Positions 54,468 through 63,965 of a DNA stretch of 64,000 nucleotides are shown one piece after another (positions within the stretch are counted from its first letter, which is position 1; every line of letters starts with the position of its first letter). The notes beneath the pieces were generated by a model. The model saw only the letters and a list, made by a program, of their open reading frames with translations. It did not search any database and was not told the origin of the DNA. The position numbers and the translations under genes were made by a program. Source of the stretch: CAVQOB01 sp963714325 (GTDB lineage: Bacteria > Pseudomonadota > Alphaproteobacteria > Rhizobiales > Hyphomicrobiaceae). The stretch covers positions 193,458 to 257,457 of the forward strand of contig CAVQOB010000006.1 of NCBI GenBank assembly GCA_963714325.1. Reading direction: 5' to 3'.

Positions 54468-55679
54468 CTATGAAGCAAAGTGCGGCTCCATCCGGCGCGC
54501 CAGGACGCCGGCAACCATGAGTGCCGCGGCGATGCCGGCGACGCATGCCGTCCAGCCGAAGCAATCGAATAGCAGGCCGAGCATGGCGCTGCCGGCGAGA
54601 CCGCCGAAGAAGTAGCTCGCCAGATAGAGGCCGCTCGCCGCTCCTCGATCGGATTGCGCTGTGCGCCCGACATATCCGGTCGCGACGGCCTGCGCGAGGA
54701 ACGTGCCAATGCCGACGAGCGTCAATCCGAGCAGCACGGCGGGAAGATGGGGCACGACCAGGAGCACGAGGCCTAGGCCCGCGATCAAGAGGCCGTTGAC
54801 GAGTGCACCACGGTTCCCGAGCCTGGTGATGACCCTGCCGGCCAGCGGTGTTGTAAAAATGGACGGCAGAAAGACGAAGTAGACAAAGCCGAGCTGCATC
54901 GCACTGACGCTGAGCGGCGACCTGGCAAGCACGAAATTCACGTACGTGAACGTGCCAATGAACGCGAACAGGATGCAGAATCCTATGCCGAAAGTCGCCC
55001 GGAGTTGAGGCGAGCGTAGATGCATGCGCCAGGCTTGGAACGGCGTGCGGCCGGTCGGCGCCATCAATGCCATCGGCGGTGTGCGATGGATGGCAAGGAG
55101 CACGATTGCTGCGCCAGCGACGTTCAATGTAGCAAATGCGACGAAGCTCGCAGCAAGTCCAAGTTGCTCGGCGACTGCAGCGGAAACGAGCCGGCCGACG
55201 AGATTTGAGGCGACGTTGCCGGTGATGTATGCAGCAAAGGCTCCAGCAGCATCGGCGGTGCTGTACTCCTCGCCGAGATAGGCCAAGGTCAGCGTGAAGG
55301 CCGCAGCCATGCAAAGGCCCTGCGCGATGCGGAGCGACGCAAATGTCACGAGATCCGGAGCCCAGGCTAAGAGCGCCGTCGGTAGCGCGAGAAATAGCAG
55401 GCTCGTCACGATGCCGCGCCGCCGGTCGATGCGCCGGCTCAACAATGAAACCGTGAGGCCCGATATTGCCATGCCGAGTGTACTCGCATTGACGGCGAGT
55501 CCCATCGCGGCCGGACTGACATCATAAACCTTGGCAAGTTGCGGCAGGACCGCCTGCGCTGCAAAAAGATCGACGACTGTCAGGAACGCCATCAACCCGA
55601 TCACCGTGTTGCGAACAAGAACCGCGGACGCACGGCGGTCTGCTTGCCGCATCATTCCCGATCGCGTGACTTTGATCAT
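54468..55679 (-). CDS. Major facilitator superfamily transporter
   Basis: Proton-coupled exporter with 12 expected membrane segments, 403 residues from ATG (product MIKVTRSGMM). MFS marks: LSRRIDRRRGIVTSLLFLALP between segments 2 and 3 (Gly-x3-Asp/Arg-rich loop), RIAQGLCMAAAFTLTLAYLGEEY, and LAGRVITRLGNRGALVNGLL in the second half. It resembles multidrug and sugar-efflux MFS proteins of the YnfM/Bcr type. Substrate unknown; longer starts add unlikely Arg-rich sequence. Confidence 0.9.
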   Translation of the reverse strand: MIKVTRSGMMRQADRRASAVLVRNTVIGLMAFLTVVDLFAAQAVLPQLAKVYDVSPAAMGLAVNASTLGMAISGLTVSLLSRRIDRRRGIVTSLLFLALPTALLAWAPDLVTFASLRIAQGLCMAAAFTLTLAYLGEEYSTADAAGAFAAYITGNVASNLVGRLVSAAVAEQLGLAASFVAFATLNVAGAAIVLLAIHRTPPMALMAPTGRTPFQAWRMHLRSPQLRATFGIGFCILFAFIGTFTYVNFVLARSPLSVSAMQLGFVYFVFLPSIFTTPLAGRVITRLGNRGALVNGLLIAGLGLVLLVVPHLPAVLLGLTLVGIGTFLAQAVATGYVGRTAQSDRGAASGLYLASYFFGGLAGSAMLGLLFDCFGWTACVAGIAAALMVAGVLARRMEPHFAS

Positions 55680-55788
55680 AGTGCTCTCGCCAATGCTAAG
55701 CTGAACCAACTGCGGACGTGACGCCGGGAGGAGGGCCACCTCGGCGGCACGTCCGCTTGCAACTGCCCAGGGGGGTGGCAGCACGCGA

Positions 55789-56286
55789 CTACATGGCGTG
55801 TGGATCGGACTTCTCGTGCAGGATGTCCGCCGACAGTAGAACGACCGGCCTCCTGGTCGTGTTTTTCCACCAATGGCTGGTCGTGTGCGTTTCGCGGGCA
55901 ACGTCGCCAGCGTTGTGCACGATCGGCGAGGCGCAGGTGCTCGCGTATTCGACGATCGTCCCAGAGACGATATAGATGATCGCCGGGCGTTCGGCGTGGC
56001 TGTGCCAGGCGACCACGCCACCGGGTTGGACAACAAGGCGTCGCAGGCGGAACTTGTGGTCCTTGAGGCGCGGCGCCTCGTTGGCAAGGTCGGTCGATGC
56101 AATCACCTTGTCCGTGACGTTTTTGTGCGCAGTGGGGCCCGACGTGCGCGCATTTGTCGTCATCTGATCCGCCGGGCATTCACCGGCGCTGACTGGCACG
56201 GCTGCGAGCCCCAAGGTACCGGCGACAAGCCCGCTGAATGCCAGCGTTCGGACAAGGTCGGGACGGTTCTTGCGTTTTATAATCAT
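55789..56286 (-). CDS. Secreted cupin-domain protein
   Basis: 165-residue exported protein: signal peptide (TLAFSGLVAGTLGLAAVPVSA, cut near residue 34) and one cupin barrel with LRRLVVQPGGVVAWHSHAERPAIIYIVSGT (metal motif 1, His-x-His) and a second-motif region ending VARETHTTSHWWKNTT. It probably binds a metal in the periplasm. The ATG has GGAGA 10 nt upstream. It is the first of three leftward genes cupin - MFS - DUF302. Confidence 0.88.
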   Translation of the reverse strand: MIIKRKNRPDLVRTLAFSGLVAGTLGLAAVPVSAGECPADQMTTNARTSGPTAHKNVTDKVIASTDLANEAPRLKDHKFRLRRLVVQPGGVVAWHSHAERPAIIYIVSGTIVEYASTCASPIVHNAGDVARETHTTSHWWKNTTRRPVVLLSADILHEKSDPHAM

Positions 56287-56547
56287 GATGCTGGTCTCCA
56301 TGTGAGTGTTCGAGCGGCGGTGATCGCCGCAGCGGTAGGAGCGAGAATGTCGCGGCTCAGCACCGAACGGAAATAGCGATGCTCTCAGGTTTTGATGCTG
56401 CGCGGCTATCGATAGCGGCGCGCTATCGGATCGCATGCGAAACGGTATTTCCGCAGTTGGCCAAGGCTGACTATTGGATGAGGTGGTCGCGCCCACTTGA
56501 ACAGCGCGGCCGGACTGATCCCCCGATACAAATCAGGAGAAGCAAAA

Positions 56548-56793
56548 ATGTTGCGAAAAATGCTCTGCACGATCGTTGCAACCCTTGCCCTGGCTGCCCC
56601 TGCAGCGGCGCAAATGAATTGCGGTTCGATGCTGGACAAGTACTCGGCCGATATCGGCAAGATGGCGAACGTCAGCTCCGAGAGGCGCGCTGCGATGCAC
56701 CGCATTGTGCTGCAGGGCTACGACCACTGCATGGCAGGCGACGAATTCAATGCGATGAAGTTCTTCGAGATGCTCGAGAAGAACCGACGCTGA
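56548..56793 (+). CDS. Small secreted two-cysteine protein, unknown
   Basis: 81-residue protein with a clear signal peptide (MLRKMLCTIVATLALAAPAAA, cut near residue 21 or 22), leaving about 60 residues with only two Cys (25 and 61), which may form a disulfide. The rest is helical and polar (MLDKYSADIGKMANVSSERR). AGGAGA lies ahead of the ATG. It is divergent from the cupin gene, with 261 bp between the starts. I do not recognise the family. Confidence 0.75.
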   Translation: MLRKMLCTIVATLALAAPAAAQMNCGSMLDKYSADIGKMANVSSERRAAMHRIVLQGYDHCMAGDEFNAMKFFEMLEKNRR

Positions 56794-56834
56794 GAGCCAA
56801 CTGCCCATTGCTTCAGAGACATGGAAGGCGAGCT

Positions 56835-58094
56835 TCAAGCGCGCCTTCTTTTGTTTGATCGCATCGCAAAGCCAGTTACTTGCTGGCGACCAACAGGTAC
56901 GTTCCCGATCGTGTGCGAGTTTCGATCGGGATATGCATCGGAATTCGCCGGTTCATGCAGGATCACGCCCGCGATCGGGTCGAAATCGCCGATCCAAGGC
57001 GCCCGCGCGATCACACTTTGCGTGTCGGCAAGACCCGCGTTCCAACGAGCTTCGATGCCCTGCGAGCTGAAATCGACGTCCTTGGTTTGATCTTCATTGG
57101 CAAGACGCGGCGTCATGAGCCTTACAACGTGCATTTGCGTCCTGCAGCCATAGTCGGCTAGGTCCTGAACATAAGCAGTCTTGCGCACGGACTCGGGAAT
57201 ATGCCGTGCCAGTTCGGATATGACGTGGCGCAGGCGATGTGTGTCCTGTTGACGTGTAATGTGGGTCGCGATGCGGCTCGAATATTGCACCTCCTTCTGG
57301 CGCTGCAGGACGTCCCAGATGGTCGCGGGTTCCGGCCCTGACGGGTTCCACAGATGCACCGCGAAGATCAGGGAATTGCGCCGCGGATAGTCCTCGAACA
57401 CGACTTCACTTGGCGTGTTGGAGAGAATTCCGCCGTCCCAGTAGAGTTCTTCACCGATTCGGATGGGCGGGAATGCCGGTGGCAGCGCGCCAGATGCCAT
57501 GATGTGCCGGAGATCAATCCGCGTATCGCGACTGTCGAAGTATTTCATGCGGCTGGTTCGGACCTCGGCAGCCCCGACGGTCAATCGCGGGGGGCACGCG
57601 TTGAGGCGAGCGAGATCGATCAGTTCATTGAGCGTCGTGCGCAGCGGCTGGGTGGAATAGTAGCCGGCACGGTCCGCTCCCAAGGGCACGTGCGCGCCTG
57701 CGAATGCCAGCGGATTCGGCTCGAAAAAACCCGGCAGGCCCGTCGTCAGGGTTTGCCAGAATGACAGGGTTTGCGAGAGTTGCGGAAAAACGGAGTTGAT
57801 GCTCCACGGCGTCTTATGCGCCATGCGACGCCAGAACTCCCGTAACGCGGGCAACTGGTTCTTCGGCTCGTTTCCAGCGATAAGTCCGGCGTTGATGGCC
57901 CCGATCGACGTGCCGATGATCCAGTCGGGTGTGATGCCGGCTTCGCTCATCGCCTGATAGACACCGGCCTGATAGGCCCCGAGCGCGCCGCCGCCCTGGA
58001 ATACCAGAACGACTTGACCCGGGATCTTCAATGCGGAATGCGCGTCGGATCCGTTGGACACGACGTGGCGATTGTTCGTGGTTGGATCGGCCAT
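56835..58094 (-). CDS. Patatin-like phospholipase (DUF3734 type)
   Basis: Predicted lipid acyl hydrolase with a Ser-Asp dyad, 419 residues. The oxyanion loop GGGALGAYQAG lies at 34-44, nucleophile Ser63 in GTSIGA (61-66) and the dyad Asp in YWDGGILSNTP near 215. The C-terminal third matches DUF3734, a companion domain of this subgroup. It may cut phospholipids or act on polyhydroxybutyrate-related ester lipids; the next gene upstream is a 3-hydroxybutyrate dehydrogenase, 29 bp away in the same direction, a pairing that I recall in Bradyrhizobium relatives. The ATG follows AGGAGG. Confidence 0.92.
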   Translation of the reverse strand: MADPTTNNRHVVSNGSDAHSALKIPGQVVLVFQGGGALGAYQAGVYQAMSEAGITPDWIIGTSIGAINAGLIAGNEPKNQLPALREFWRRMAHKTPWSINSVFPQLSQTLSFWQTLTTGLPGFFEPNPLAFAGAHVPLGADRAGYYSTQPLRTTLNELIDLARLNACPPRLTVGAAEVRTSRMKYFDSRDTRIDLRHIMASGALPPAFPPIRIGEELYWDGGILSNTPSEVVFEDYPRRNSLIFAVHLWNPSGPEPATIWDVLQRQKEVQYSSRIATHITRQQDTHRLRHVISELARHIPESVRKTAYVQDLADYGCRTQMHVVRLMTPRLANEDQTKDVDFSSQGIEARWNAGLADTQSVIARAPWIGDFDPIAGVILHEPANSDAYPDRNSHTIGNVPVGRQQVTGFAMRSNKRRRA

Positions 58095-58123
58095 GCGGGC
58101 CTCCTTGGTTTGATCGGTCAATG

Positions 58124-58921
58124 TTATTGCGCCGTCCAACCGCCTTCGACCGGCAGCGCCGTACCCGTCATCGATGCGGCTGCCCCGGTGCAGAGGAATA
58201 CGGCAAGCGCACCCAGTTGCTCGGTCGTCACGAACTGCCGTGTCGGCTGCGCGTGCAGCAACACGTCTTTGATGACCTGTTCCTCAGTGATACCGCGAGC
58301 CTTAGCAGTCTCCGGGATCTGCTTCTGAACGAGTGGCGTCAGCACGTACCCAGGGCAAATTGCGTTGACGGTGACGCCATCCTCGGCCGTCTCAAGAGCG
58401 ATTGATTTCGTAAAGCCGACAATGCCGTGTTTGGCCGCAACGTAAGCCGACTTGAACGGCGAAGCGACTAGTCCGTGGGCCGAGGCGATATTGATGATCC
58501 GCCCCCATTTGCGCAGCTTCATTTCCGGCACCACCGCACGGGTCGCATGGAATGCCGACGACAGATTGATGGCGATGATCGCGTCCCATTTGGCCGGCGG
58601 GAACGTCTCGACTGCTGCGACATGTTGGATGCCGGCATTGTTGACGAGCACATCGACCTTGCCGAATGCGGAACGCGCGTCCTCGACCAGTTGCACGATG
58701 TCGTCCGGTTTCGACATGTCGGCGGCGGAGTAGGCCGTGTTGATATCGAAAGCCCGGGCAACTTCCGCTCGCGTTGTCTCGATCGCGGCTCTATCGCCGA
58801 AGCCGTTGAACATCACATTGATCCCGGCAGCCGCAAAGGCGCGTGCAATACCAAGACCGATGCCGCTGGTGGAACCGGTGACGATGGCGGACTTGCCCCG
58901 AAGCTCAGACGAACGTTGCAT
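58124..58921 (-). CDS. 3-hydroxybutyrate dehydrogenase (SDR family)
   Basis: NAD-dependent interconversion of 3-hydroxybutyrate and acetoacetate, a step of polyhydroxybutyrate or ketone-body use. The 265-residue SDR has the cofactor loop GSTSGIG (16-22), NNAGIQHVA, catalytic Ser in NIASAHGLV and Tyr/Lys in SAYVAAKHG. HLVASPFKSAY-like and ICPGYVLTPLVQKQIP segments are typical of this enzyme. It is followed closely by the patatin gene and preceded by the TVP38 gene 17 bp away. Confidence 0.93.
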   Translation of the reverse strand: MQRSSELRGKSAIVTGSTSGIGLGIARAFAAAGINVMFNGFGDRAAIETTRAEVARAFDINTAYSAADMSKPDDIVQLVEDARSAFGKVDVLVNNAGIQHVAAVETFPPAKWDAIIAINLSSAFHATRAVVPEMKLRKWGRIINIASAHGLVASPFKSAYVAAKHGIVGFTKSIALETAEDGVTVNAICPGYVLTPLVQKQIPETAKARGITEEQVIKDVLLHAQPTRQFVTTEQLGALAVFLCTGAAASMTGTALPVEGGWTAQ

Positions 58922-58938
58922 GGCATTCTCCTTTGCGT

Positions 58939-59715
58939 TCAGCCGTTGCCGGACGATGCAGCGATGCGCGACTTGATGTGCTTGTAGGCGACGGGAACGA
59001 GCGACAGCACCGCCAGCGCGCCAAGTGCGGTGACGACTTGCGGTGTCAGTGCTCCCTTGAGGGAGAACTCCTGCATGGAGTCGAAAATGCTCCCGAGGCC
59101 GGCGCCGATGGACGTGAAGACGAATGTGCCGGGAATGATCCCGAGGAATGTGCCGATGACGAACGTGTGCAGCGGCACGCCGAGAAAGGCTGGCACCAGA
59201 TTGACGATGAAAAACGGAAATCCGGGAATGAGCCGCAGCACCAGAAGATAGCTCAGTGCATCATTCTTGAAGCCGGCTTCCATCGTTGCGAGCCATGGAC
59301 CTACCTTGGCACGCAATGCATCGGCCAGGAGTGACCGCGCGGTGAGAAACAGGATCGCTGCGCCGAATGTCGCGCCCGTGACAACCGCGATCGTGCCTTC
59401 CCAGATGCCGAACAGGAAACCGCCGGTGAGCGTCAGAACGATGGCGCCAGGCAACGACAATGCCGTGGCCACTGCATAGGCGAGTACAAACAGCAACACC
59501 GCCTTCACCGGCATGGTCGCGACATACGTCATCAACGTACCGCGGTTCTGACGAAGCTGATCGAAACTGAGATATGTGTGCAGGCCCAAGCTGAAGAATG
59601 TTGCGACCGCCGCTGCAACAACGGTGAAGTTCGCAAGCCTCTTCCATGATGCCGAGCGTGGCGAACCGGTCGATGGCAATGCAGAAATAGACTGCGATTC
59701 CTGTGGTGCGTGCAT
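58939..59715 (-). CDS. TVP38/TMEM64 family membrane protein (VTT domain)
   Basis: Inner-membrane protein of the DedA-related VTT group, 258 residues with about six hydrophobic segments. The conserved block FLFGIWEGTIAVVTGATFGA and the reentrant RLIPGFPFFIVNLVPAFLGV with the later GIIPGTFVFTSIGAGLGS are the family core. Related proteins scramble or transport lipids. Members are often encoded beside, or fused to, pyridine-nucleotide disulfide oxidoreductases, as here with the next gene 26 bp upstream. Confidence 0.92.
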   Translation of the reverse strand: MHAPQESQSISALPSTGSPRSASWKRLANFTVVAAAVATFFSLGLHTYLSFDQLRQNRGTLMTYVATMPVKAVLLFVLAYAVATALSLPGAIVLTLTGGFLFGIWEGTIAVVTGATFGAAILFLTARSLLADALRAKVGPWLATMEAGFKNDALSYLLVLRLIPGFPFFIVNLVPAFLGVPLHTFVIGTFLGIIPGTFVFTSIGAGLGSIFDSMQEFSLKGALTPQVVTALGALAVLSLVPVAYKHIKSRIAASSGNG

Positions 59716-59741
59716 GACTGTCTCCTCTCTTGGCTTCGTTT

Positions 59742-61164
59742 TCACGGCAGGCGCTGCATCAGACGGACGACGACGCGCGTGCGCTCTGAAAAGAGCTTCG
59801 GCGTGTACCAGGCCCCCGCGACGCGCTTTGAGATTTCGCTCAGTGTCGGGTAAGGCGCAATTATCGCGGTCATGTCGCCAATCTTGAGCCGCTTCTGAAC
59901 CGCGAGCACCCACGGCAAAATCAACTCGCCGGCGTGACGGCCGACAATGGTCGCGCCAACGACAACGCCGCCTTTGCCGACGACAACTTTGATAAAACCG
60001 TCCGTGGCACGCTCGGCTTGCGCGCGATCGTTCTCGGTAAGGGGCCATGTGACAGCACTGGCTTTGGGATCCTGCTTCGTGGCCAACACCTCGGTCAGGC
60101 CGACGTGCGATAACTCGGGGTCGGTGTAGGTCACCCAAGGCACAGCGCGGATATCAGTCTTGGCCGGCAGATTGAACAGTGCATTGCGGATGACGATGCC
60201 AGCGTGATAGCCCGCGACGTGCGTGAACTGGTAGCTGCCTACGACATCTCCAATGGCGAACACGCGTTTGTTGGTAGTGCGCAGCCGCTGGTCGACTGTG
60301 ATGCCCGTCGAGCTGTGCTCGATCCCAGCCACCTCGAGGCCGAGGCCACTCACATTCGGCCGCCGGCCGGCGGCAACGAGCAGATGCGTGCCGCAGACAT
60401 GGCGGTCGGTTCCATTCTGCGCGAGCGTCACGCGAATACCGTTACCGTCCTTGGCAACACCTTTGACGTTTGCGCCTTCAATGACCTCGATGCCTTCCGC
60501 TTGCAAACGGGCGCGTACAACCGCGACGGCGTCGGAATCGTCCTTTGGCAGGATCACGAACGCCTCGAGTATGGCGACCTGGCAGCCGAGCCGGCGATGC
60601 GCCTGCGCGAGTTCCAAACCAATCGGGCCGCCGCCGATGACGATCAGCCGTTGCGGGGCTTCCTGCAGATCGAAGACCGTCTCATTCGTCAGGTAAGCGA
60701 CGTCCGCGAGGCCTGGAATTCGGCGGAATTGCCGCCGACGAACCGGTGGCGATCACGAAGCGCCGCGCTTCGATCTCCTGGCCGTTCGCGATGATCCGAT
60801 TCAGACTGACGAATCGGCCCGCGCCATTGACGACTTTCACTCCGAGCCCTTCGAAGCGCTTGACCGAGTCATGCGGCGCAATCGCGGCGATCACGCCGTG
60901 AACGTGGGCGTTGACCTTGAAGAAGTCGACCGCGGGCTCGTGGCCGTTGACGCCGAACTTGCCGCTTTCGCGGACCGATTGGGCAGCGTCGCCTGCCGCG
61001 ATCAAAGCCTTTGACGGCACGCAGCCGGTGTTCAGGCAATCGCCCCCCATCTTATGTTTCTCGATGAGTACAACATTGGCGCCAAGTTGTGCCGCCCCGG
61101 CCGCGAGCGACAGTCCGCCAGAGCCAGCACCGATGATGGCGAGATCGACTGACAGCCTGCTCAT
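59742..61164 (-). pseudogene. FAD-dependent disulfide oxidoreductase (Lpd/MerA-like) with a frameshift
   Basis: Class I pyridine-nucleotide disulfide oxidoreductase of about 474 codons. The N-terminal FAD motif IIGAGSGGLSLAAG and redox pair Cys43/Cys48 (GGDCLNTGCVPSKAL) lie in one frame, which ends soon after ATGSSAAIPP. The rest, with IPGLADVAYLTNETVFD, the NAD motif IGGGPIGLELAQ and the C-terminal dimer domain, lies in another frame. Removing one A from CCGAATTCC (near 60720) joins them. As written the enzyme would be truncated at residue about 160. It lies beside the TVP38 gene and divergent from the LysR gene. Confidence 0.87.
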
Positions 61165-61379
61165 AATTGTTGCTCCGGTTTCAGCATTGAGCGACCTGGT
61201 GCGCCTTGCCGCGACGGCGTGCCTGGACCTCAGACCCAATGAACGGTACGATTGCTTTGGCTTTGGGTGAAATATGATCATGCTCGCAATTCCATAGCCG
61301 CGCGGTATTGCGTTCTGATCCAGAATTAGAAATTCCGATGTCCGCTTGCTCGCGCGGTGAAGGCTCGTGAGGCTCGCCT

Positions 61380-62300
61380 ATGGAGATGCATCAGATCCGT
61401 TACTTCCTCGGCGTTGCGCGCACACTGAATTTCACACGTGCTGCGGAGGAATGCCATGTTGCTCAACCATCGCTGACACGCGCGATCAAGCTCCTGGAAG
61501 GGGAGCTCGGTGGCGAGCTGTTCCGGCGCGAGCGGAACCTGTCGCACTTGACCGAGCTTGGCCAGCGTATGCTTCCACTGATGCAGCAATGCTACGACAC
61601 GGCACAAGGCGCGAAGTCGCTCGCGACGTCAGTCAAGCGCGGCGAGGTTGCAATGCTGCGCCTCGCGCTCTCACGCACCATCGATATCGCGCTGCTGATC
61701 CCGTTCCTCCAAGAGCTGCTGCGCGCCATGAACGGCCTTGAGTTGAAATTCATGCGCGGCACTGGAGCTGAGGTGGCCGAAATCATGAAGCAAGGCCAGG
61801 CCGATCTCGCGATTTCCGGCCCGCTCACCGAATCCTGGGAACGCTTCGACGCTTGGCCTCTCTTTACCGAGCGATTTCAGCTGGTCGTCAATGCCAAGCA
61901 CCACTTCGCGGATCGCTCCGATGTCGAGATCGAGGATCTGCGGCAGGAGCGGTTGTTGATCCGCGCCTATTGCGAACAGGCTGATCAGCTGGCAGTACTG
62001 TTGCGAGATCGTAATCTCGGTCGTACGCAGAACCATGAGGTCGCATCCGAGCACGATCTTCTGTCATTGCTGGAAGCCAATTTCGGCGTCGCCATGGCGC
62101 CCGTCGGGCTCACCTTGCCCGCCACATTGAAGCGCGTCGGCGTAGTGGCGCTCGTTCTGACGCGGTCCGTCCACCTCTACGCCGTTGCCGGGCGCCCGCG
62201 CTCCGGCCCCGCCGCAACGTTCATGCGGCAATTGCAAGCGGCAGATTGGCAGACGATGGCGGTTGCGACTACAAACGCGAGCGCTGCGAACACGGCATGA
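61380..62300 (+). CDS. LysR-family transcriptional regulator
   Basis: 306-residue regulator with an N-terminal winged helix (MEMHQIRYFLGVARTLNFTR, AAEECHVAQPSLTRAIKLLE; residues 1-60) and a LysR substrate domain (LRLALSRTIDIALLIPFLQE onward). It is divergent from the FAD reductase gene, with 215 bp between starts, and is the natural candidate to control the reductase - TVP38 - dehydrogenase - patatin run. The effector is unknown. Confidence 0.93.
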   Translation: MEMHQIRYFLGVARTLNFTRAAEECHVAQPSLTRAIKLLEGELGGELFRRERNLSHLTELGQRMLPLMQQCYDTAQGAKSLATSVKRGEVAMLRLALSRTIDIALLIPFLQELLRAMNGLELKFMRGTGAEVAEIMKQGQADLAISGPLTESWERFDAWPLFTERFQLVVNAKHHFADRSDVEIEDLRQERLLIRAYCEQADQLAVLLRDRNLGRTQNHEVASEHDLLSLLEANFGVAMAPVGLTLPATLKRVGVVALVLTRSVHLYAVAGRPRSGPAATFMRQLQAADWQTMAVATTNASAANTA

Positions 62301-62368
62301 AGCTGGATTGACGCGAGATATTTGGCTTTACTGAGGCATGCAACACGTGAGTGCACGCCGGCGCGCAT

Positions 62369-63079
62369 TCAATCAACAGCAGCCTCGACGGCCCGCACCA
62401 ATTCGGTGATGTCCATCCGACGGCGGTAGTCGGGATCAACGAAGCGGGCGCGGATGATGCCGTCGGTGCCGACGACAAACGTCGCGGGGATCGGCAGGAA
62501 CCAGCTTTCGGTGCCGTGGTAGGTGCCGAGATCGCGCCCGAAATCCGCCATCACCGCTTTGACCTCGTCGCCGACCCAGATAGCGAGATTAAGCGAGAGC
62601 GCATAGCCGTTGGCGATGTCCGAGAGGATCTTGAATCCGGCTTCTGCCAGTGCCTTGTGCAGCCTCGTGTAGCGCTGACGCTCTGGCGTGATGGCAATAA
62701 TCTGGCCGCCGGCTGCCTCGATCTTGGTCTGAATGCGTCCAAGGGCACGGGCGTTAATATGGCAATAGGGGCACCAGTGGCCGCGATGAAACGCGATTGC
62801 CACAGGGCCCTTGCGGAGCACGTCCGAAAGACCAACGAGGTGGCCTGCGTCGTCCGGCAGTAAGAACGGTGGCATCGGCTCGCCAATTTTTGGCGCCGCC
62901 GCACCGGCTCCTGCCACCTCGAGGCGCGTGACAAGCCGATCGACGGCCTCGGCGAATACGACGTGGTGCACCACGAGTGCATCCGCATAGAATTGCAGCC
63001 GTTGGTTGACTGGCGCGTCAAGGTCTCGGGCCCTGAGGAGAGCCTCGCGCAGCGCAGTCACGATATGTGCCTCTACCAT
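62369..63079 (-). CDS. Peroxiredoxin-like family protein (AhpC/TSA type)
   Basis: Thiol peroxidase-like protein of 236 residues from ATG (product MVEAHIVTAL). A helical N-terminal region (1-60) precedes the thioredoxin-fold domain with active CPYC (103-106) in FHRGHWCPYCHINARAL, followed by IIAITPERQRYTRLHKAL and the C-terminal PIPATFVVGTDGIIRARFVDPDYRRRM. Length and motif fit the peroxiredoxin-like subgroup with both Cys in one CxxC. Convergent with the LysR gene. Likely reduces peroxides or disulfides. Confidence 0.92.
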   Translation of the reverse strand: MVEAHIVTALREALLRARDLDAPVNQRLQFYADALVVHHVVFAEAVDRLVTRLEVAGAGAAAPKIGEPMPPFLLPDDAGHLVGLSDVLRKGPVAIAFHRGHWCPYCHINARALGRIQTKIEAAGGQIIAITPERQRYTRLHKALAEAGFKILSDIANGYALSLNLAIWVGDEVKAVMADFGRDLGTYHGTESWFLPIPATFVVGTDGIIRARFVDPDYRRRMDITELVRAVEAAVD

Positions 63080-63803
63080 GGATGGCTCCGCACCGGTTCC
63101 CCGCTGCCCCAGCCCTGCATGCCATGTTTCCCGATAGGACTGCGATATGCAAGGGCTATGATGTCGATAGTGCTTTGGCAAGGCCCGCGGATCTCTTGGG
63201 TCGCTGCAGATTTCAAGGAGTGCCGGCTGCTGTTTCTGGTTCGAAGGACCAGAACTCGTCGATCCAATCCATACCAGTTTGGTCGTCGGTCATCCCGGTG
63301 GTGGGACGGGCATAACGCAGCCGTAAGTGAACTTCGTTCTTCTGCATCCCAAGCTCGGCGATCACGAGGCTGTCGCAATGCGCGTTGCGGATCGCTTGTC
63401 CGACCAGACGGCCAAGCCGTGCAAGCACGTTCTGCTCGTGCGCCAGCGGCAAACTATGCTTACGAGCATAGCCGCGCACGCGGACGCGAGCCCGCAGTGC
63501 TCGGGAATGATTGAGCTCGATAGCGAGATACAACACTTTTGCGAGTGGTGTGTTCTGGCATAATGCGGCGCGTGCCGAACGGCGCGGAACAATGCGAGTA
63601 GTATGCCTGTGGCCGGCATCATAAGCGGATGGTGTGACCGTGATGTACATGACCAACCTCATGGGTTACTTCCATGTCACCACGCTAGCGTGGGAGTACC
63701 ATGCGAATAAAATGCCGACGTGCTCCACATTCGATACGCCGTTGCTATCGCTCGTTATGGGCGAGGCTTGCCGGTCAATGGCCCACGACCTCCGCGCGGC
63801 TGC
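63080..63803. other. Stretch without a convincing gene near the right edge
   Basis: The 724 bp before the transposase remnant contain reading frames on both strands (the longest about 149 codons on the minus strand, 63213-63662) but none that I recognise and none with clear start signals or family motifs. It may include decayed mobile-element sequence. Confidence 0.45.
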
Positions 63804-63965
63804 ATGATCAAAGCTGTGCGGATGGGCACGATGCACATCGATACGGAGCGCCTGCCGAAGGTCGCCACCGAGATTGCGCTACACGTGCTCGCCTATAATC
63901 TGACGCGCGCCATGAACATCATGGGCGTCAAACCATTGATCGCAGCGATGCGAGTCTGTGACTGA
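63804..63965 (+). mobile_element. Transposase C-terminal remnant (IS1182/IS5-like)
   Basis: The last 53 codons read MIKAVRMGTMHIDTERLPKV then ATEIALHVLAYNLTRAMNIM and GVKPLIAAMRVCD. This is the conserved C-terminal end of DDE transposases of the IS1182/IS5 type (RLPKVATEMALHVLAYNLTRVMNI). Nothing upstream extends the homology in frame, so it is a fragment of a lost insertion sequence. I saw no terminal inverted repeats. Confidence 0.75.

Noticed and set aside
63213..63662. A 149-codon minus-strand frame near the right edge
   Set aside because: No family match, no good ribosome site and atypical composition; left as part of an unassigned stretch.
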